This document shows positions 45,401 to 58,183 of a stretch of 64,000 bases of DNA, piece by piece. This stretch comes from Phocoena phocoena (Eukaryota > Chordata > Mammalia > Artiodactyla > Phocoenidae). Position 1 is the first letter of the stretch, and every line of letters starts with the position of its first letter. The DNA lies in contig NC_089232.1 of assembly GCF_963924675.1 (NCBI RefSeq), positions 28,284,842 through 28,348,841 on the forward strand, given 5' to 3'. The position numbers were made by a program, and so were the translations under genes. The notes beneath the pieces were generated by a model. The model searched no databases and was not told where the DNA came from. It was given only the letters and a program-made list of their open reading frames with translations.

Positions 45401-46551
45401 GCTTAGGCCATTTGAGTTATAAGAGGTTAGAGAAGCAACTGTTTTAGTTAGGAATGGTGTGGAAGCTTGATGCGTCTGTGAAAGGCTGGGGGTGGAAAGG
45501 CTGCTCCGTGCAGGGGGTGCCATGGTGAGCAGAGAGATGAAGGTGGCATGGGGCCTGGTGTGTGCGGGGGACCTTTTGGTGACCCGGGTCCTTCTGTGGT
45601 CTTTATTGGGAAGCGGAAGGAGCGGAAATCGGCTGCAGGGTCTGGTGCCCCAGTGAGAAGGGAAAAGAGTGTGGAGGCTTCTTCCTCCACCGAGCGGAGG
45701 ATGAGCCTGGAGAGCTGTGGGGCTCCAGGGAGGATTTGGGACACAGCCTGAGTGTAGTGAGGCATGAACCCCCGGCGTTTGCAGCTTTCCCCTTTGTCCC
45801 CTAGCTCGGTGCCCTCTCTCCTCCCCTTGAGCTTGGCTTTGCCAAGCTGGCCCTGTCCTGAGGGCAGAAGGCCCAGCAGCAGCGTTGCTTGGTTTCTTTT
45901 CATTGTGCTCTAATGCCTGTGGCCTGTTTAGCACAAAGCCCTCCTTTTCCAAGGCCCCTGCTCTGGGGCAAGGATAGGGGAGCTGGCCCCTTGTCCTGGG
46001 CCTCACAGCAGCAATGGGGCTATGGGGGAAGGAAGGCCTGAGGGCTGCGAGCTGGGCACCACTGTGTTTGAGTTCCACCTGTGGGGAGCTTTCCCTGGGG
46101 GGCAGTGCCTGTGCTGGACTTTGGGGAGGGACCCTACCTCACTCGAAGGTCCTAAGTAAAGCAGAGAGGCTGTGCTGGGCAGGAGAGACTGGGAGAGGGC
46201 TGGGCACCTCCCCTCCAGTCTGCATGCTCAGTGGTGCCTGGGAGCTGCTGAAAGGCTTGGCGTAGATCTCAGGGCATTGGGAGCAGAATGGGAGGCACGT
46301 GGAAGAGACATTGGGACAGTCACTGAGTGTCTTAATGGTTTTTCTGAGTTGACTTTAGAAAACCCTCAGACCTGGGAAAGCTGCCCTCAGGTCACTGAGA
46401 AGCAAGGCCTCATTGGTGTTCCTGACCTGCTTGGGGAGTCCTGGGGACTGTGGGACACTGGCAGTAAGGATGAGCTGTGGGTAGTGTTCCCCATTGTCTG
46501 GAGGACGGAGTACAGAAACTCATCCAGTCTCCTCTCCCACCCCTTCTCCAG

Positions 46552-46620
46552 ACATCCTTCTACGGTCGCTTCAGGCACTTCTTGGACATCATCGACCCTC
46601 GCACACTCTTTGTCACTGAG
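46552..46620 (+). CDS. SFXN5: SFXN5 exon 2
   Basis: Phase-0 exon of 23 codons, residues 35-57: [20 protein letters not shown] then VTE. Acceptor CTCCAG ends at 46551 and donor GTGAGT starts at 46621. The segment [14 protein letters not shown] is the conserved sideroflexin N-terminal signature, lying before the first membrane segment, and matches human SFXN5 residue for residue as remembered. The longer open frame around it is intron read-through. Confidence 0.97.
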
Positions 46621-46684
46621 GTGAGTCATGGCTGTCACTCTCGATGGAGACCCCTTGGCCTTTATACCTTGTGACTTTGGAAGG

Positions 46685-46785
46685 TCCATAGGTCATCTGT
46701 GTGTTTGCCTTATACACATTATCTCATTTCATCTGAATCTCACCACATTCCTTCAAGGTAGATATATGTCATTATTATTATTTCA
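46685..46785 (-). repeat. MIR fragment
   Basis: 'acacattatctcatttcatc' and 'tcaaggtagatatatgtcat' fit the antisense 3' half of MIR. Only 65 bp from SFXN5 exon 2. Confidence 0.5.
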
Positions 46786-46789
46786 AACT

Positions 46790-47600
46790 TCAATAAAATT
46801 ATTACCAAGTACATGGATTATATTACAAAAGTTCATGCAGTTCAGATGCATTTAAGTAGAACAGAAAAGGATCCTTCATACCCTCTCCCTACACAGTTCC
46901 CTCCTCGGATAGGTAAGGATGAGTATAAGGTATAGTTTACCTTTTATGTGTGAACCATCCTATGAGTTTTGACAAACATATTGAGTCGTGTCCACACCAT
47001 GATGAAGATGTAGAACGCATCTGTCACCCTAGCACATTCCTCATGCCCGTTTATAATCCATCTCCCACACCCCATGCTGAGCCCCTGGCAACCATTCATC
47101 TGTTTTCTGTCCCTGCTGTTTTGCTGTTTCTAGAATGTCATATAAGTGAAATCCTACAGTATGTAGTCTTGTGTGTCTGGCTTCTTTCCCTTAGCGTGGT
47201 GCTTTTGAGATTCATCTATGTTGTTGCATGTATCAGTACTTCATCCCTCCTGACCACTGAGCAGCATTCCATTGAGAGGAGGTTCCAGAATTTGTTTATC
47301 CATCCACTTGCTGATGAACACCTGGGCTGCTCCCATTTTCTGATTAGTATCAATAAAGTTGCTCTGAGCATTCTTTGTGTGGACGTATGCTTTCATTTCT
47401 CTTGTGTGAATAACTAGGACTCGGATTGCTGGCTCATACGGTAAGTGTGGTAAGTAAATGTTTAACTCCGTAGGAAACTGCCAAACTGTCATTTAAAAAT
47501 TGCTGTACATTTTACATTCTCATCTACAGTGTTCTAGTTGCTCCACCAGTCCTTGATACTATCAAATTTAAACGTATTGTCAGATTTATTTGAGCCATCC
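46790..47600 (-). repeat. Old L1 3' region
   Basis: Carries 'tatgagttttgacaaacata', 'ctagaatgtcatataagtga', 'tatccatccacttgctgatg' and 'aggaaactgccaaactgtca', the standard order in old L1 3' ends read antisense. Confidence 0.8.
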
Positions 47601-47671
47601 CAAGAAGTGTGTCTTTATATCCTTTGTATTGTATTTACAGATGTGTACAGGAATGCATACACATGTAAAGC

Positions 47672-47895
47672 AGCACATATTTATTAAGCATTTTCTGTGA
47701 GCAAGGCAGTGTCCTAAGCACTTTACATGTAGAAGCGCGTCAGATTAACTCAAAGCAACCCTATGAGGTAGATTCTATTCTAAGTTCCATTTTACAGATG
47801 AGGAAACAGACAGACAGAAGTTAAGTCTCATGCACATGGTGCTGGCCAGTGATGGAGCCAGGGTATGAACGCAGGTATGCTTGTCTCCAGAACCC
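47672..47895 (-). repeat. MIR SINE, antisense
   Basis: 'cctaagcactttacatgtag', 'aaccctatgaggtag' and 'ccattttacagatgaggaaa' mark a good antisense MIR. Confidence 0.85.
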
Positions 47896-50459
47896 TTTGT
47901 GTTCCTGTTCAGGTAACTCAAGTTTAGGGAACCCCCCCCTAAGATCACTCAGCTGGAAGAAGGCCCACATACCCTGAGGCAAGTCATTGAGCCTCTGAGT
48001 TATAGCCCCCTGAGTAGACAGCACATCTCTGCTCATCTTCTCTGTGCTGGGCATTGGCTTGCTTCAACTCTTGGAGGGAAAAAAAGCACACGGCCTGCTA
48101 GGTACCTGGACCTAGAACCATTCCCATTGTTCCTGGGAGAGCAGCCCAGTAATAGGCAATGTGGGAATTACCCTGATACGTGATTTCCTCCTGTATCTCA
48201 GGAAGGATGAAGGACTCAAGTATTTAACTGGCTGACCTTACCTCTGGATGTACTGCCTCTTAAGGGCAAGGCTGTTGTACTTCTGGGCCCTGTCTAGATT
48301 CTCCTAAGGAGTAATCAAAGTGATTCCATAAAAATTTGGAAGAGCACCCAACTAGAGAAACTACTTACCTAGCCTAGGTTATGTGTCTTTCTTGAAAGCT
48401 CCCAAATGGTGCACAGCTAGAGTTGCAACACAAATCCCGACATAAATGCCAGCTGCTTGATGGAGGAGGCAGTAAAGGCCAGTGCTTATTAAGGGTGGAC
48501 TTCGAGGCATGTTGAGAGATGGTGGAGGGAGCCTTGGGAGGTCCGGAGGTTCTTCAGGGCTCCCCTGATTAACAGAAGCAGGCAGGGACTTTGGGGATGG
48601 ATGGGCAGCTGCAGAGCAGCACGCCGCCTGCGCTGTTCACAGGCACCTCTCCAGTCCACCCTTCTCTCATTCCCAGACCATTTCATTTTACTGCTCTCTT
48701 CCTGTACCACATTTTTATCTTCAACTCTTGCATTTTGAAAGGTCCCAGCATTCTTGTATATCACTAAACCATCTTTTCCCTATTTCCCCATCGGTAAATT
48801 TAAAAATCTCATACATTTTTTTTTTTTTTACTATTAATTGAAATGTCAAGGAAACTTAACTATTTACTGACTAGGAAATAACCAGTGCAACAGAAATTTT
48901 AGAATAGTTTTCAAATTTCACATGTTTCTTCCCCTTATCAAAGATTCTGATAGGCTTCCTGGAAAGAACTAGACCTCTCCCTCCTGCATCCCAGCTGGGA
49001 ACTGTTTCCAATACTACTTGCTGGCCTTTTGGAAATTTTCTGCCCACAGAAGATCTTCTAGGCCCTAAAAAATCTGGAAGGGCCATGAGTGGGCCCTTCA
49101 TGCCCTCCCTGGTTCTAGTCGAGGCAGGTTGCTTAGCAAAGCCACTTGCATGGAAACAATGAGAAATTAGAGGCACCAAGAGGAAAGAATCTCTTACCTG
49201 AGCCCCTCCCCCCAAAACTATGGTGCTACCAGGAGGGCCAGTTCCCCCTTCTGCTGGGCTCAGTCCACAGACCATGGCTTATGTCTTCAAAGCACTGTTT
49301 CTCTCCCAGGGCCCTTGGCTGGTGTCCTGGGAGGGAGCGTGGGGTGGTGGCTGCCCAGGGGGAGGAGATCTAGACAGGCCTGTTCATCTGTGAGGATGGG
49401 AGGAGAGTGGAGAAGGTGAGGAGGTGGCTCTGGAAGCCAGAGTGTCCTGAGGTGGAAAGATCCTGGGCAGCTTGAGCCTTCTGGTGACCCGGTTCTGAGG
49501 GGCATTAGTTGAGTCAATGGATAGACTCATCTTGAGAGAGTTTTGCAGCTACTTGTTTGCAATTTATAACAGGCCAAGCTTTAAAAAGATTCCAACCCTT
49601 GTATGTGTAATGAGGTGGAGCAAGTTTTATTCACCATAATTTCTCTTAGGAAGAAGGCTGTCATTGTTCTAAGAATGTCTTGAGCAAGGCTTCAGAAAGG
49701 GGGGAGGTTGGCCTGCTTGACAGAGGAGGAAGAATTGTGCTTTTTGATCCTCCCAAAGAGAGGAGAGAGAAGGAACAAGAGGGAAAAACAGTGGGAAGGA
49801 GAGCGAGTAACCACGATGAACTGGAAGGCTAGTGTCTGTGGGCCCTTTTGAGATTGTTCATACATGCTTGTGAAAGTTGCTGTCCGCTCCACCATCATTC
49901 CTGTGATATTGTCATAAAATCTGCCTGGTTTCTAAAGTCCAGCAAGAGTAAATTCTTTGGAGGGATCTTGAGGGGCTGTGGGTCTACTGCCAGGGTGCCG
50001 TGTGTGCAGGATTGGGCCTGAGGAAGGAAACCACCGGGACCTGGCAGAAGCCCTAGCTTTGTCCTTCCACATAGGTCATGGAATTAGATTTAGATCCCTA
50101 AGGGCAAGGCTATACCAGCTGACATCTAAGTTACTTTAAATTATGAACTGAAGATGAAAGGGGTTTGCTATTCTGAATTCAATAATTATTTGAGAGAATG
50201 AATGGTTGGCAGATTATCATTCTGAAGGGCATAGAAAACCAACTGAAACAGTGTTAATAACACCAACTCATTATTAGTACTCGTGTAGTAATCTGAAACT
50301 ATTTTGGGTGTATTGTAGGACAGAATAAATCGTTATACTGATGTTGGGAACCAGGGTTCTCACCATGGGAGTAGGGAGATACAAATATGGAGTAGGGGAA
50401 AAGACAAAAACTATGTGATGTTGTATTTGAATTGGAGGTATCAATATGAACTTATGATT

Positions 50460-50491
50460 TACACACACACACACACATACACACACACACT
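50460..50491. repeat. (CA)n microsatellite
   Basis: Two CA runs separated by one CATA interruption. Confidence 0.9.
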
Positions 50492-50539
50492 TACATTTAT
50501 ATTTCTCAACTTCCTGGCTGTGTTCACTGAAAGGTCCAG

Positions 50540-51178
50540 GATACCCCAGTAACAATGAACGCACTTAGCACTCAGATCTTGGTTTCTAAATACCATTACT
50601 TACAAAAAGGACCCAGGGCTTCTTGGAGAGATGGCCAAATCCACACCCAAGGCAAAGAGACTTGCTGCAGAAAGTAAGAAATTGTTCATAGGCTGATGGA
50701 GACACAGGAACAGGAAGTGGCTGCATCCCACTAGCCACATTTGGGACAATTCGAACATTAAGAAAAAGAAAAACAATGGATTATAATACATTGAATAATA
50801 ATAATAAGAATCCATGAGTCCATAGTAAAACTAAAACTGTGAAAGAGGGAAGCTCATATTCACAGAAGAATGTCAGCTAATAAATGTAGAAGGAAATAAG
50901 CATTGGGTAATCCTCAACAAAATAACTGATTTTGACAAGGATCATTAATGGATGCTATTTTCATAGAGTAAAAGTTGTTGGGAAACAGGATATTCTTATG
51001 CTTTCAGGTAAGTATCACCTCCAAATATTATTTAGCAATTACTAAGGGGAAAAGGTACCTTTACAGTGGAGAGCTTGGAGGACACCCCTTTAACCAGGTT
51101 ACGAGGCAGCATCACTAACCATGAAAACAGCTGATATGGTGGGCCTCTTGATGTGATGTGGGTAGTAATCTCTAAATA
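50540..51178 (+). repeat. Old L1 3' region, sense
   Basis: Reads in the opposite sense to the copies at 36655 and 43330: 'acccagggcttcttggagag', 'cattaatggatgctattttc', 'ttacagtggagagcttggag', 'gcctcttgatgtgatgtg'. Old and diverged. Confidence 0.6.
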
Positions 51179-51344
51179 TTAAAGTCTAAAGAAGAAAATA
51201 AAAACTGCTCATCATCTCACCTGCAAGAAATAATCACAATTAACATTCTGGTATATGTATATGTACAAAATTAGGATGGTTTGTATAATGTGTATATAGA
51301 TATAGATATATATGTATCTATATCTCACTCTATCTCTGTACAGA

Positions 51345-51895
51345 CAGTCCCCAACTTAAGATGGACTTTATGATGGTATGAAAGCGATACACATTCAGTA
51401 GAAATCATACTTCGAATTGTGAATTTTGATCATATCCTGGGCTAGTGGGTACAATACTCTCTCATGTTGTTGGGCCATGGAAGCCACAGGTCCCAGTCAG
51501 CCACGTGATCACGAGGCGAAACCACCGATACACTTAGAACCATTCTGTACCCACACAACCATTGTTTTTCACTTTTATTACAGTATTCAATGAATTGCAT
51601 GAGATAGTCAACATTTCATTATAAAATAGCCTCTGTGTCAGATGATTTTTCCCAACTGTAGGCTAATGTAAGTGTTCTGAGCATGTGTAAGGTAGGCCAG
51701 GCTAAGCTATGATGTTCGGTGGGCTAGATGTATTAAATGCTTTTTCAACTTCAGATATGATATTTTCGGGAATTCCCTCGTGGTCCAGTGGTTAGGACTC
51801 CGTGCTTCCACTGCAGGGGGCACAGGTTCGAGATGATATTTTCACTTATAGTAGATTTCTCGGGATGAACCCCATCATGAGTCAGGGAAGATCTG
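51345..51895. mobile_element. Tigger-like (TcMar) non-autonomous DNA transposon
   Basis: Terminal inverted repeats: the left end CAGTCCCCAACTTAAGATGG pairs, with mismatches, with the right end running 'ccccatcatgagtcagggaa' to 51895. Internal 'gtatgaaagcgatacacatt', 'tgtaggctaatgtaagtgtt' and 'ggctaagctatgatgttcgg' are familiar from short Tigger-derived elements. It encodes no transposase. A 65-bp SINE piece interrupts it. Confidence 0.75.
51768..51832 (+). mobile_element. Tail-less SINE/tRNA-head insertion (65 bp)
   Basis: The insertion begins 'gggaattccctcgtggtcca' and stops right after the B-box-like 'caggttcgag', with no SINE body and no A tail. The 11-bp ATGATATTTTC is repeated exactly at 51757-51767 and 51833-51843, so the piece was inserted as such. 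It matches the tRNA-Glu-like head of a CHR SINE. Confidence 0.9.
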
Positions 51896-53879
51896 TGTGT
51901 GTATTATGTATATATATGTATACATACATATATATATATTTAAAATCATATGTGATATAGGTATACATGATACATATTGTTTTTTTCCATGTAGCATATC
52001 ATGAGCATTTTTCCTTGTCATCAAATGTTGTTTCAAAATGTGTTTAATAACTGTATAGTAATCCATCATGTGGCTGTTCTCTAACTTAATCATTTTCTCA
52101 ATTGACCATTTGGGTAGTTTCAAGTCTTTTGCCATCATAAATAATATTGCAATAAATATCCTTTGTACGTAAATCTCCTCATATTTCTCTTTACTTCCTT
52201 TGGATAAATTCCTGAAAGTAGAATTTCTGAATAAAAGGCATTTTAAGGCTTTTGATATATATTACCAAATTGCCGTGTAAATTGTACCAACCTGTACCAA
52301 GATTATATCAGTTAAGCTCTCAGTAGCAGTAAGTAAGGATGTCCACTTAAATGCATTCTAGACAGCATCAGATAGTCTAATTTTAAAAATTTTAATGGAA
52401 TTTTTAATTTAAAAATTTCCAAATGTCAGTACCCTTATACACTTCAGGTTTTTGCCCATCTGTATCCGTTTTTGGCATACTTATTACATTGAACACAGAC
52501 TTTTTATTTGCTTTTATCATCAGTTTCCAGGCCTTTATAATTTTGGGAAATCATGTCTTATAGTATAAATAACCATCCCTGTTAGACTTTTAGGTCTAAC
52601 AGGTAGGTTGTTTCCTACCATTTTTGCTTTCCTGCAAAAAATAGTCTCTGGCAAATCATTTTTCATTTCTGCTAAATTTAATTTTTAGAAAAAAATTCCC
52701 AAGAGTAGGGTATCCAGGCTGGAGACCATGATTGTTTTTATAGTTCTTGGGGTAGCTGGACAGATTTATTTTCTAAAGGTCTGTACCACCTGTCACGCTG
52801 CCAGAATTATATGGGTTTACCTCACATCGGTGTCCTGAAGGTGATCAGAGGTCTGCCACAGGGAAACAGAGCTCTCCCCATGTGTCCCTGGTTTCCCCTT
52901 CCCTTGGGCCTCCCAGAGGGTAGCTCATGGTTGGCGTGAGCCAAGAACCAATCTCAGCACAGATAACCCCGTGGGTCCCCGGACCGCTGGGAGGGAAGAT
53001 GAGAGAAGGGCTTGAGACTCTGCCTGCACAGAAATTATTAGCTTTGGCCCCCAAATCCCACTGCTTGGGAGCCACAAAGAAATGGTTTAAGCTGTGGTTG
53101 CAGACAAGGTAAGCACGCCCGGCCCTGCCCTTGTCAGGTGCAAGACTGGCCCAGGTGAGAGCAATCAAATACTCAGTGATCAGGGCAGGACGGGAGGTAA
53201 TCTGCAGGCCCCGCCCCCCCGCCCCCAATGCCAATTCATTCTCCCCGACCATTGACACTCCCCTTCCTTCCTTCCTCCTTCCCTCCCCCCACCCTTTTTT
53301 TTTTTTTAAAGTTCTGCAAGCTTTGAGACTCCCAAACTTCTGACTGCTTGAGATGCCCATGTTTCAATTGCACCACTTTGGCTAAACATGCTCTGCAATT
53401 TCTCTGTGTGCAATTTCTCCTTCCCTTTCTTATCTGGGGTGCCTGGCCCCAGTAGGCATCAGCTTTTCAGGATGCAGGCGTTGCTGTGGTTTCTCTGGGA
53501 GACCACCCCTCTTAGTTACCGACTGTCATGAGGACAGGAGGCTCTTCTGTGTTCATGTCTCATAGAAATGGCCCAGAGCTGGGATTGAGAGGGGACTTGG
53601 TGTTCCTAGGTGCCACCCACCCACTCTGTGACCCTGGGTGCCAAAATGCCCTTCCCGCTCGGGCCCCAAATGTCTCAGAGAAAGGAATGCCTACGTGGTT
53701 CTGTAATATTCACACACAGGGGTATTCTCACTCACATCCTGTGTGAACTGGGCATGCATGGCCTCTTGGAATCCCAGGATTCTGTAAAACCAGCATCATC
53801 ATTGAGGGACTCTGGCCTGCTGCTTTGGAACCTGGATCCCTAACCCTGACCATACCCTTCACTTCTCCCCCCCAGCAGT

Positions 53880-54320
53880 CTCAGTCATTCATTTTTGTTA
53901 AATGCTCATTATGTGTGGCCCTGTGTTGGTGATGGGCTGGGGTAGGTGTGTCCTGCAGTTCTGCAAAGATACCTAAAACCAGTCCCTTGCTCCCTGCACC
54001 TTGCAGTCTCTGACAGATAACATGCGCACATGCTGGTAAGTGGTCGGGGACCTCAGAGAGGTACAAACCAAATGCTCTCTGGCTGTTCAGAGGATGGAGA
54101 GAACATTTCTGGAAGATTCCTGGAGAAGGTGGCCCTGAGCCTTGAAGGATGGTTGGGGATGGGGATGGGTGGTGGTGGGAACAGTGTGGGCAAGATCAGG
54201 AGGTGGGAACCTGCAGGTACCACCTGGGGAGTGGGTGGGTCCTTTATCAGAAGTGGGGGTGAAATGTTTCTGAGTGTTCCTCACATCCTGACCAGGTGCT
54301 GTCACTCCCATCCTATATTT
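53880..54320 (-). repeat. L2 LINE 3' remnant
   Basis: 'gttaaatgctcattatgtgt', then 'tctctgacagataacatgcg', then 'ctgagccttgaaggatgg', in the order of an antisense L2 3' end. Confidence 0.6.
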
Positions 54321-56470
54321 TAACATATTAAATATTATAATAAATATTTAAATCATTTTGACATCCTCCCTAGACAAGCATGGATTATACTCAGTCTGCA
54401 TTTAGCTTGGGCATGGGCTACAGGGTACCCCCTTCCCTCAAAAAAAGATTAGCTTTGCTTCTGATGACTGTCCTCATCTTTCTTTTTTGTGCCTTTCCTT
54501 CCTGTGTCCCACCATCCCCATTCCTGTCCGGTAGGGTCCCCTGCCTCTCTGCCACCACCCTAACACTCCATGCCTGCCCTTTTGCTTCCTTCTTCCCCTC
54601 AGGGCCTTGGGGTGGGACCTCTGTTCGAATTCTCTGCCCTGAAACAGACCTCCCAGGTGCCTGTTTCCTGAGGGAGTTTCCGGAGACCATGCCCCATCAA
54701 ATACACGTGCTGTGACACTTTCTGGCAGTCTGGTGATGGAGTCTGGGAAGCAACATTGGGCCATCCCTCCCCCAGCCCAGGGCTCCAGAGAAGGGCCTGC
54801 AGCCTAGTCTCCAAGCCAGCTGGGCCCCTCACCATCTTTGCATTGAGGGCCTAGCTGCCTGTTTGTTCCTGGTTGAAAAGACCTCCTACGAAGTTCACCC
54901 TGCCATTGACCCCCAGCTTTCCCCATCCCTCTCAAGCATCACAATGCACTGGGGTGGGAGGAGGGTTTAAAGCAAACCTATCCCTCAAGTCTCCCTGAAA
55001 ACCATCCCCTTCTCTGCTGTGAGGAGTCCAGCTCCCAGGACAGCCAGCCCTCAGGGACCTCTCAAGACAAGTGGCCTGGGGCCTTGCCTGTCCCACAGAG
55101 AGGCTAGGAGCCCCGACCCCTCAGCCTCTGACCTGGGGGGCCAAGCTGAGGCTTAGCAAGGCCCAGAGGCGGAAAAGCACGTTGTAGCTTTCCCCAGTCC
55201 TGCATTCTCAGACTTGTCCTGAGAAACTTTGGATTTGGTTCTTTCTCAGTGCATGCCAAGATCAGGGCTCTTTGGAACTTACTCCTGAGACAAGAGGCCT
55301 CCCTTTGATGACCATGTCAAATGAGATGGAATCTGGCCAGGTTCTTAGAGGAACTCAGGAGAATCCCTGGAGTGGGAAAATAATGAGAAAGCGGGGCCAT
55401 TCACCATTCAGGGTGGAAAGTAGAGCATTCATTGTCGGGGCAGAGGCCGAGGCTGGGAGGAAGCAGGCTTGCGGTGGGGAGCTGGCCGCATCACTAGGAA
55501 GTTTTGGGGGGTTGCAGGGACAGCAAGGGTCTGACTAAACTCTGGGCTCGAATACTAAACCGCTCACTTTCTGTGTGACCTTAAGCAAGTTAAAACCAAC
55601 AATCAACATGAAAAACAAATGTATTAAGTCTAGAAGGAAAATCATCACTTTGCAAGTGGTATGTTTACAGGTGATTAAAAATTTTTTGTGTGCTTTCAAT
55701 TTTTCTGCCATTTTCTCTAAACAGCATGGATTACTGGTATAACTGGCAAAACAAAAACAAAAAATACAAAGCTATCTGTACTTTGGAAACAAACAGATTC
55801 TGGGAAAGGACTCTGGAATTCAGGGATTGATATGCATATATTTGAAAGGGGAGAGGCAGTGCTTTCTAGCAGTCAGGCTACACCCAAGTGAGACAGTTTC
55901 CTGGCCCCCTGACAGCCCGGCTGGCTTGTCGGTACAGGAGGTGGCTGTTCATTTCCCATCCTATGTGACCACTGTCAGCCTGCTCAGCAAATGCCCCACG
56001 GGGTGCCCTCCCTGGGGCTGCATGCTGCCTTTAGGCCAGGGGCTTCTGTTGAGGTCTCTCTGTACTCCCGTCCTTAGCCAGGTTTGTCCCTTCGTCAAAG
56101 GGGAACACGGTGGCTTCCCTGGGTTTCTTCCCCCACGATGAGCATCCCTGTTGCCTGGGTTCCTCATCTGACCTTGACATAGGCTGCCTTCTCTCACTGT
56201 TGTCACTGTTTATTGTTGATTTTTTGAGGTATAACATACATACAGGAAAATGCTCAAATCTTAAGTGTATGGCCTAATGGATTTTGACATATGTTTATAC
56301 CATGTAACCACCAGTCAGATCAAGACCTTGAACATTTCCATTATTCCAGAGGGTTCCCTCATGCCCTTTCCAAGTCAGTACCACCACCACCCCACCCTGC
56401 CCCAAGGTAACACTGTAATGACCTCTACCACCATAGGTGCATTTTGCCTGTTTTTGAATTTTATATATAC

Positions 56471-56679
56471 ATTATTTATTTATTTATTTATTTAGGCTGC
56501 TCTGGGTCTTAGTTGCGGCACGTGGGATCTTCATAGTGGCATGTTTAGTTGCGGCATGCAAGATCTTTAGTTGCGTTGAGGCATGCGTGTGGGATCTAGT
56601 TCACCAACCAGGGATCGAACCCTGGCCCCCTGCACTGGGAGCGTGGAGTCTTACCCACTGGACCACCAGGGAAGTCCCA
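56471..56679 (-). mobile_element. CHR-type SINE with perfect 16-bp duplication
   Basis: (ATTT)n tail at the left, body 'agttgcggcatgcaagatct' and head ending 'ccaccagggaagtccca'. TGAATTTTATATATAC is repeated exactly at 56455-56470 and 56680-56695. Confidence 0.95.
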
Positions 56680-56730
56680 TGAATTTTATATATACTTTTC
56701 TGTGTTTGCCTTCTTTTGCTTATCATTATG

Positions 56731-57301
56731 TGTATCAGCCTTCTATTATTATGTAACAAATCAACCCAATATTTAGTGGCTTGAAACAACAAAAAGCAAT
56801 TCTTTTGCTCACTGATCTTCGTTTGGGCGGGGCTTAGAGGGGATGGTTTGTCTCTGCTCCATGCAGCTTCGGCTAGGGCAGCTTGACTGGGGAAGGTCCA
56901 TTTCAAGATGGCTCACTTTCATGGCAGGCAAGTTGGTGCTGACCATTAGCTGGTGGCTTAACTGGAGCCCCGGGCCCTCAGTTCTTATCCACATGGGTCT
57001 CTCAGTAGCCTGCTTGGGCTTCCTTACACTATGATGGCTGAGTTCCAAGAGAGTGAGCATCCCGAGAGAAAAAGGTGGAAGTGCAAGGCATTTTTAGCCT
57101 TGCATACCTAGCCTCAGAGGTCACATAGCCTCACCTTGGCTATACTCTATTTTTGAGGCAGTCATAAAGGCCTGCTCAGGATCAAGGGGAGGGGACATAG
57201 ACTGTACCTCTGGATGAGGCATGTGGGAAAGTTCTAGAAGAACATGGGGGATGAGAGATATTGAGGTGCCAATCTGGGGAAGATTCATCCAAATTATAAC
57301 A
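56731..57301 (-). mobile_element. MaLR/ERVL-type LTR (solo)
   Basis: The left end TGTATCAG and right end CATCCAAATTATAACA fit an antisense LTR that starts TGTTATAATTTGGATG. The body has 'cagcttgactggggaaggtc' and 'tcaagatggctcactttcat'. Exact subfamily unknown; no internal coding sequence. Confidence 0.6.
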
Positions 57302-57539
57302 TATTTGTAGTTTGCTTTTTAAAATGAGGTATAATATTTCATTGTGTGCATATACCACAGCTTACTTATCTAATCTATTACTGACATTTGAATTGTTTGC
57401 AGTTTGGGGCTGTTTGAAGAGTGTCACTAAGAATATTCTTATACAGGTCTTTTGGTGGATAAGGGCTGCCTTCTCTCACTGTTGCTGTCTCTTTAGCTTT
57501 TAAGATTTTAAAAATCATAACAATTCTATCCTTTTCTTT

Positions 57540-58030
57540 TTTTCTTTCCCCATCAGTTACTGTGGCCATATGTATTTTAGTATGTAAATCTCTGCTAGTG
57601 TTTTTTAAATGTTGGGAAGAAATTATATAAGTATTTCATAAATACGTTCTCTTTATAAAAACATTCAATATTACAGATAAGATTAAAGTTCCTCCCGACA
57701 CCGCTTGCCAAGTTTGAGCCCTTTCCTCCTACCCCGAGGTAACCCCTGTCACCAGTTTGGTGGGTCTCCTTCTAGAGCATTTTTGATGCATCTTCTCACA
57801 TAAATACTCTCATAGGAAATATTATTTTCTATGTGTGTGTGTTTTGTTTGTTTGGTACAACGAACGGCATCATACAGCTCTGCAACTTGCTTTCTCACTT
57901 AAAAAGATATCTTGGAGATACGGCCATGTAGATCTCCTTTACTTTTAAACTGCTGAATAATGTTCCATAGTATTATGCCACTGCCATTTATCCATTTCCC
58001 TATGAAAGGATATTTAGGCTGTAGCCTTCT
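57540..58030 (-). repeat. Old L1-type 3' sequence
   Basis: 'gaggtaacccctgtcaccag', 'gatatcttggagatacggcc' and 'ccatttatccatttccctat' are standard antisense L1 3' motifs. It ends about 150 bp before SFXN5 exon 3. Confidence 0.65.
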
Positions 58031-58183
58031 TTAATGTTTTGCGTGAGTCCCATGAACTGGAGGGCAGGCCTTGTACATTGTAAATATAGTTAGTGCTTGA
58101 TCAGTACTGATGCACCCCTTCAAGGAGAGGGTTGCCGGAGCCTTGGATGTGTGTCCCTCAATGTCCCTTTTCTTTGCCTGCAG

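Larger units (their letters stand above)
33644..46551 (+). other. SFXN5: SFXN5 intron 1
   Basis: A 12.9-kb intron. The first kilobase is CpG-island sequence with inverted CCAAT boxes. The rest is mostly repeats: L2, MIR, two old L1 copies each broken by a MaLR LTR, MER5, an L1 with an inverted 5' part, an LTR-like copy and six CHR SINEs. Stretches 38310-38930, 39120-39360, 41340-41920, 42560-43200 and 45420-46540 show nothing I can support. A 232-residue open frame on the - strand at 45380-46078 is judged chance. Confidence 0.85.
51190..52400 (-). repeat. Old L1-type sequence split by a DNA transposon
   Basis: The pieces 51190-51300 and 51940-52400, for example 'gtttaataactgtatagtaa' and 'atttgggtagtttcaagtct', look like one old L1 3' end read antisense. 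A Tigger-like element lies between. A (TA)-rich stretch at 51290-51325 marks the left side. Confidence 0.55.
56210..57480 (-). repeat. Old L1 3' region, split twice
   Basis: The pieces 56210-56470, 56680-56730 and 57302-57480 read as one antisense L1 end: 'tttgaggtataacatacata', 'gtgtttgccttcttttgctt', 'cagcttacttatctaatcta'. A CHR SINE and a MaLR-like LTR interrupt it. Confidence 0.65.
46621..58183 (+). other. SFXN5: SFXN5 intron 2
   Basis: An 11.6-kb intron rich in old L1, MIR and L2 sequence, with a Tigger-like transposon, two CHR-type insertions and a MaLR-like LTR. In 47900-50450, 52400-53870 and 54330-56200 I can support nothing except simple-sequence runs, such as the T run near 53297 and the CT-rich tract at 53263-53295. 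A 171-residue open frame on the - strand at 52845-53360 shows no family resemblance. Confidence 0.85.

Noticed and set aside
45380..46078. 232-residue open frame on the - strand
   Set aside because: Intronic in SFXN5, low-complexity composition, no motif. Considered chance.
52845..53360. 171-residue open frame on the - strand
   Set aside because: Contains a poly-Lys run from a T tract and no family resemblance. No splice support.
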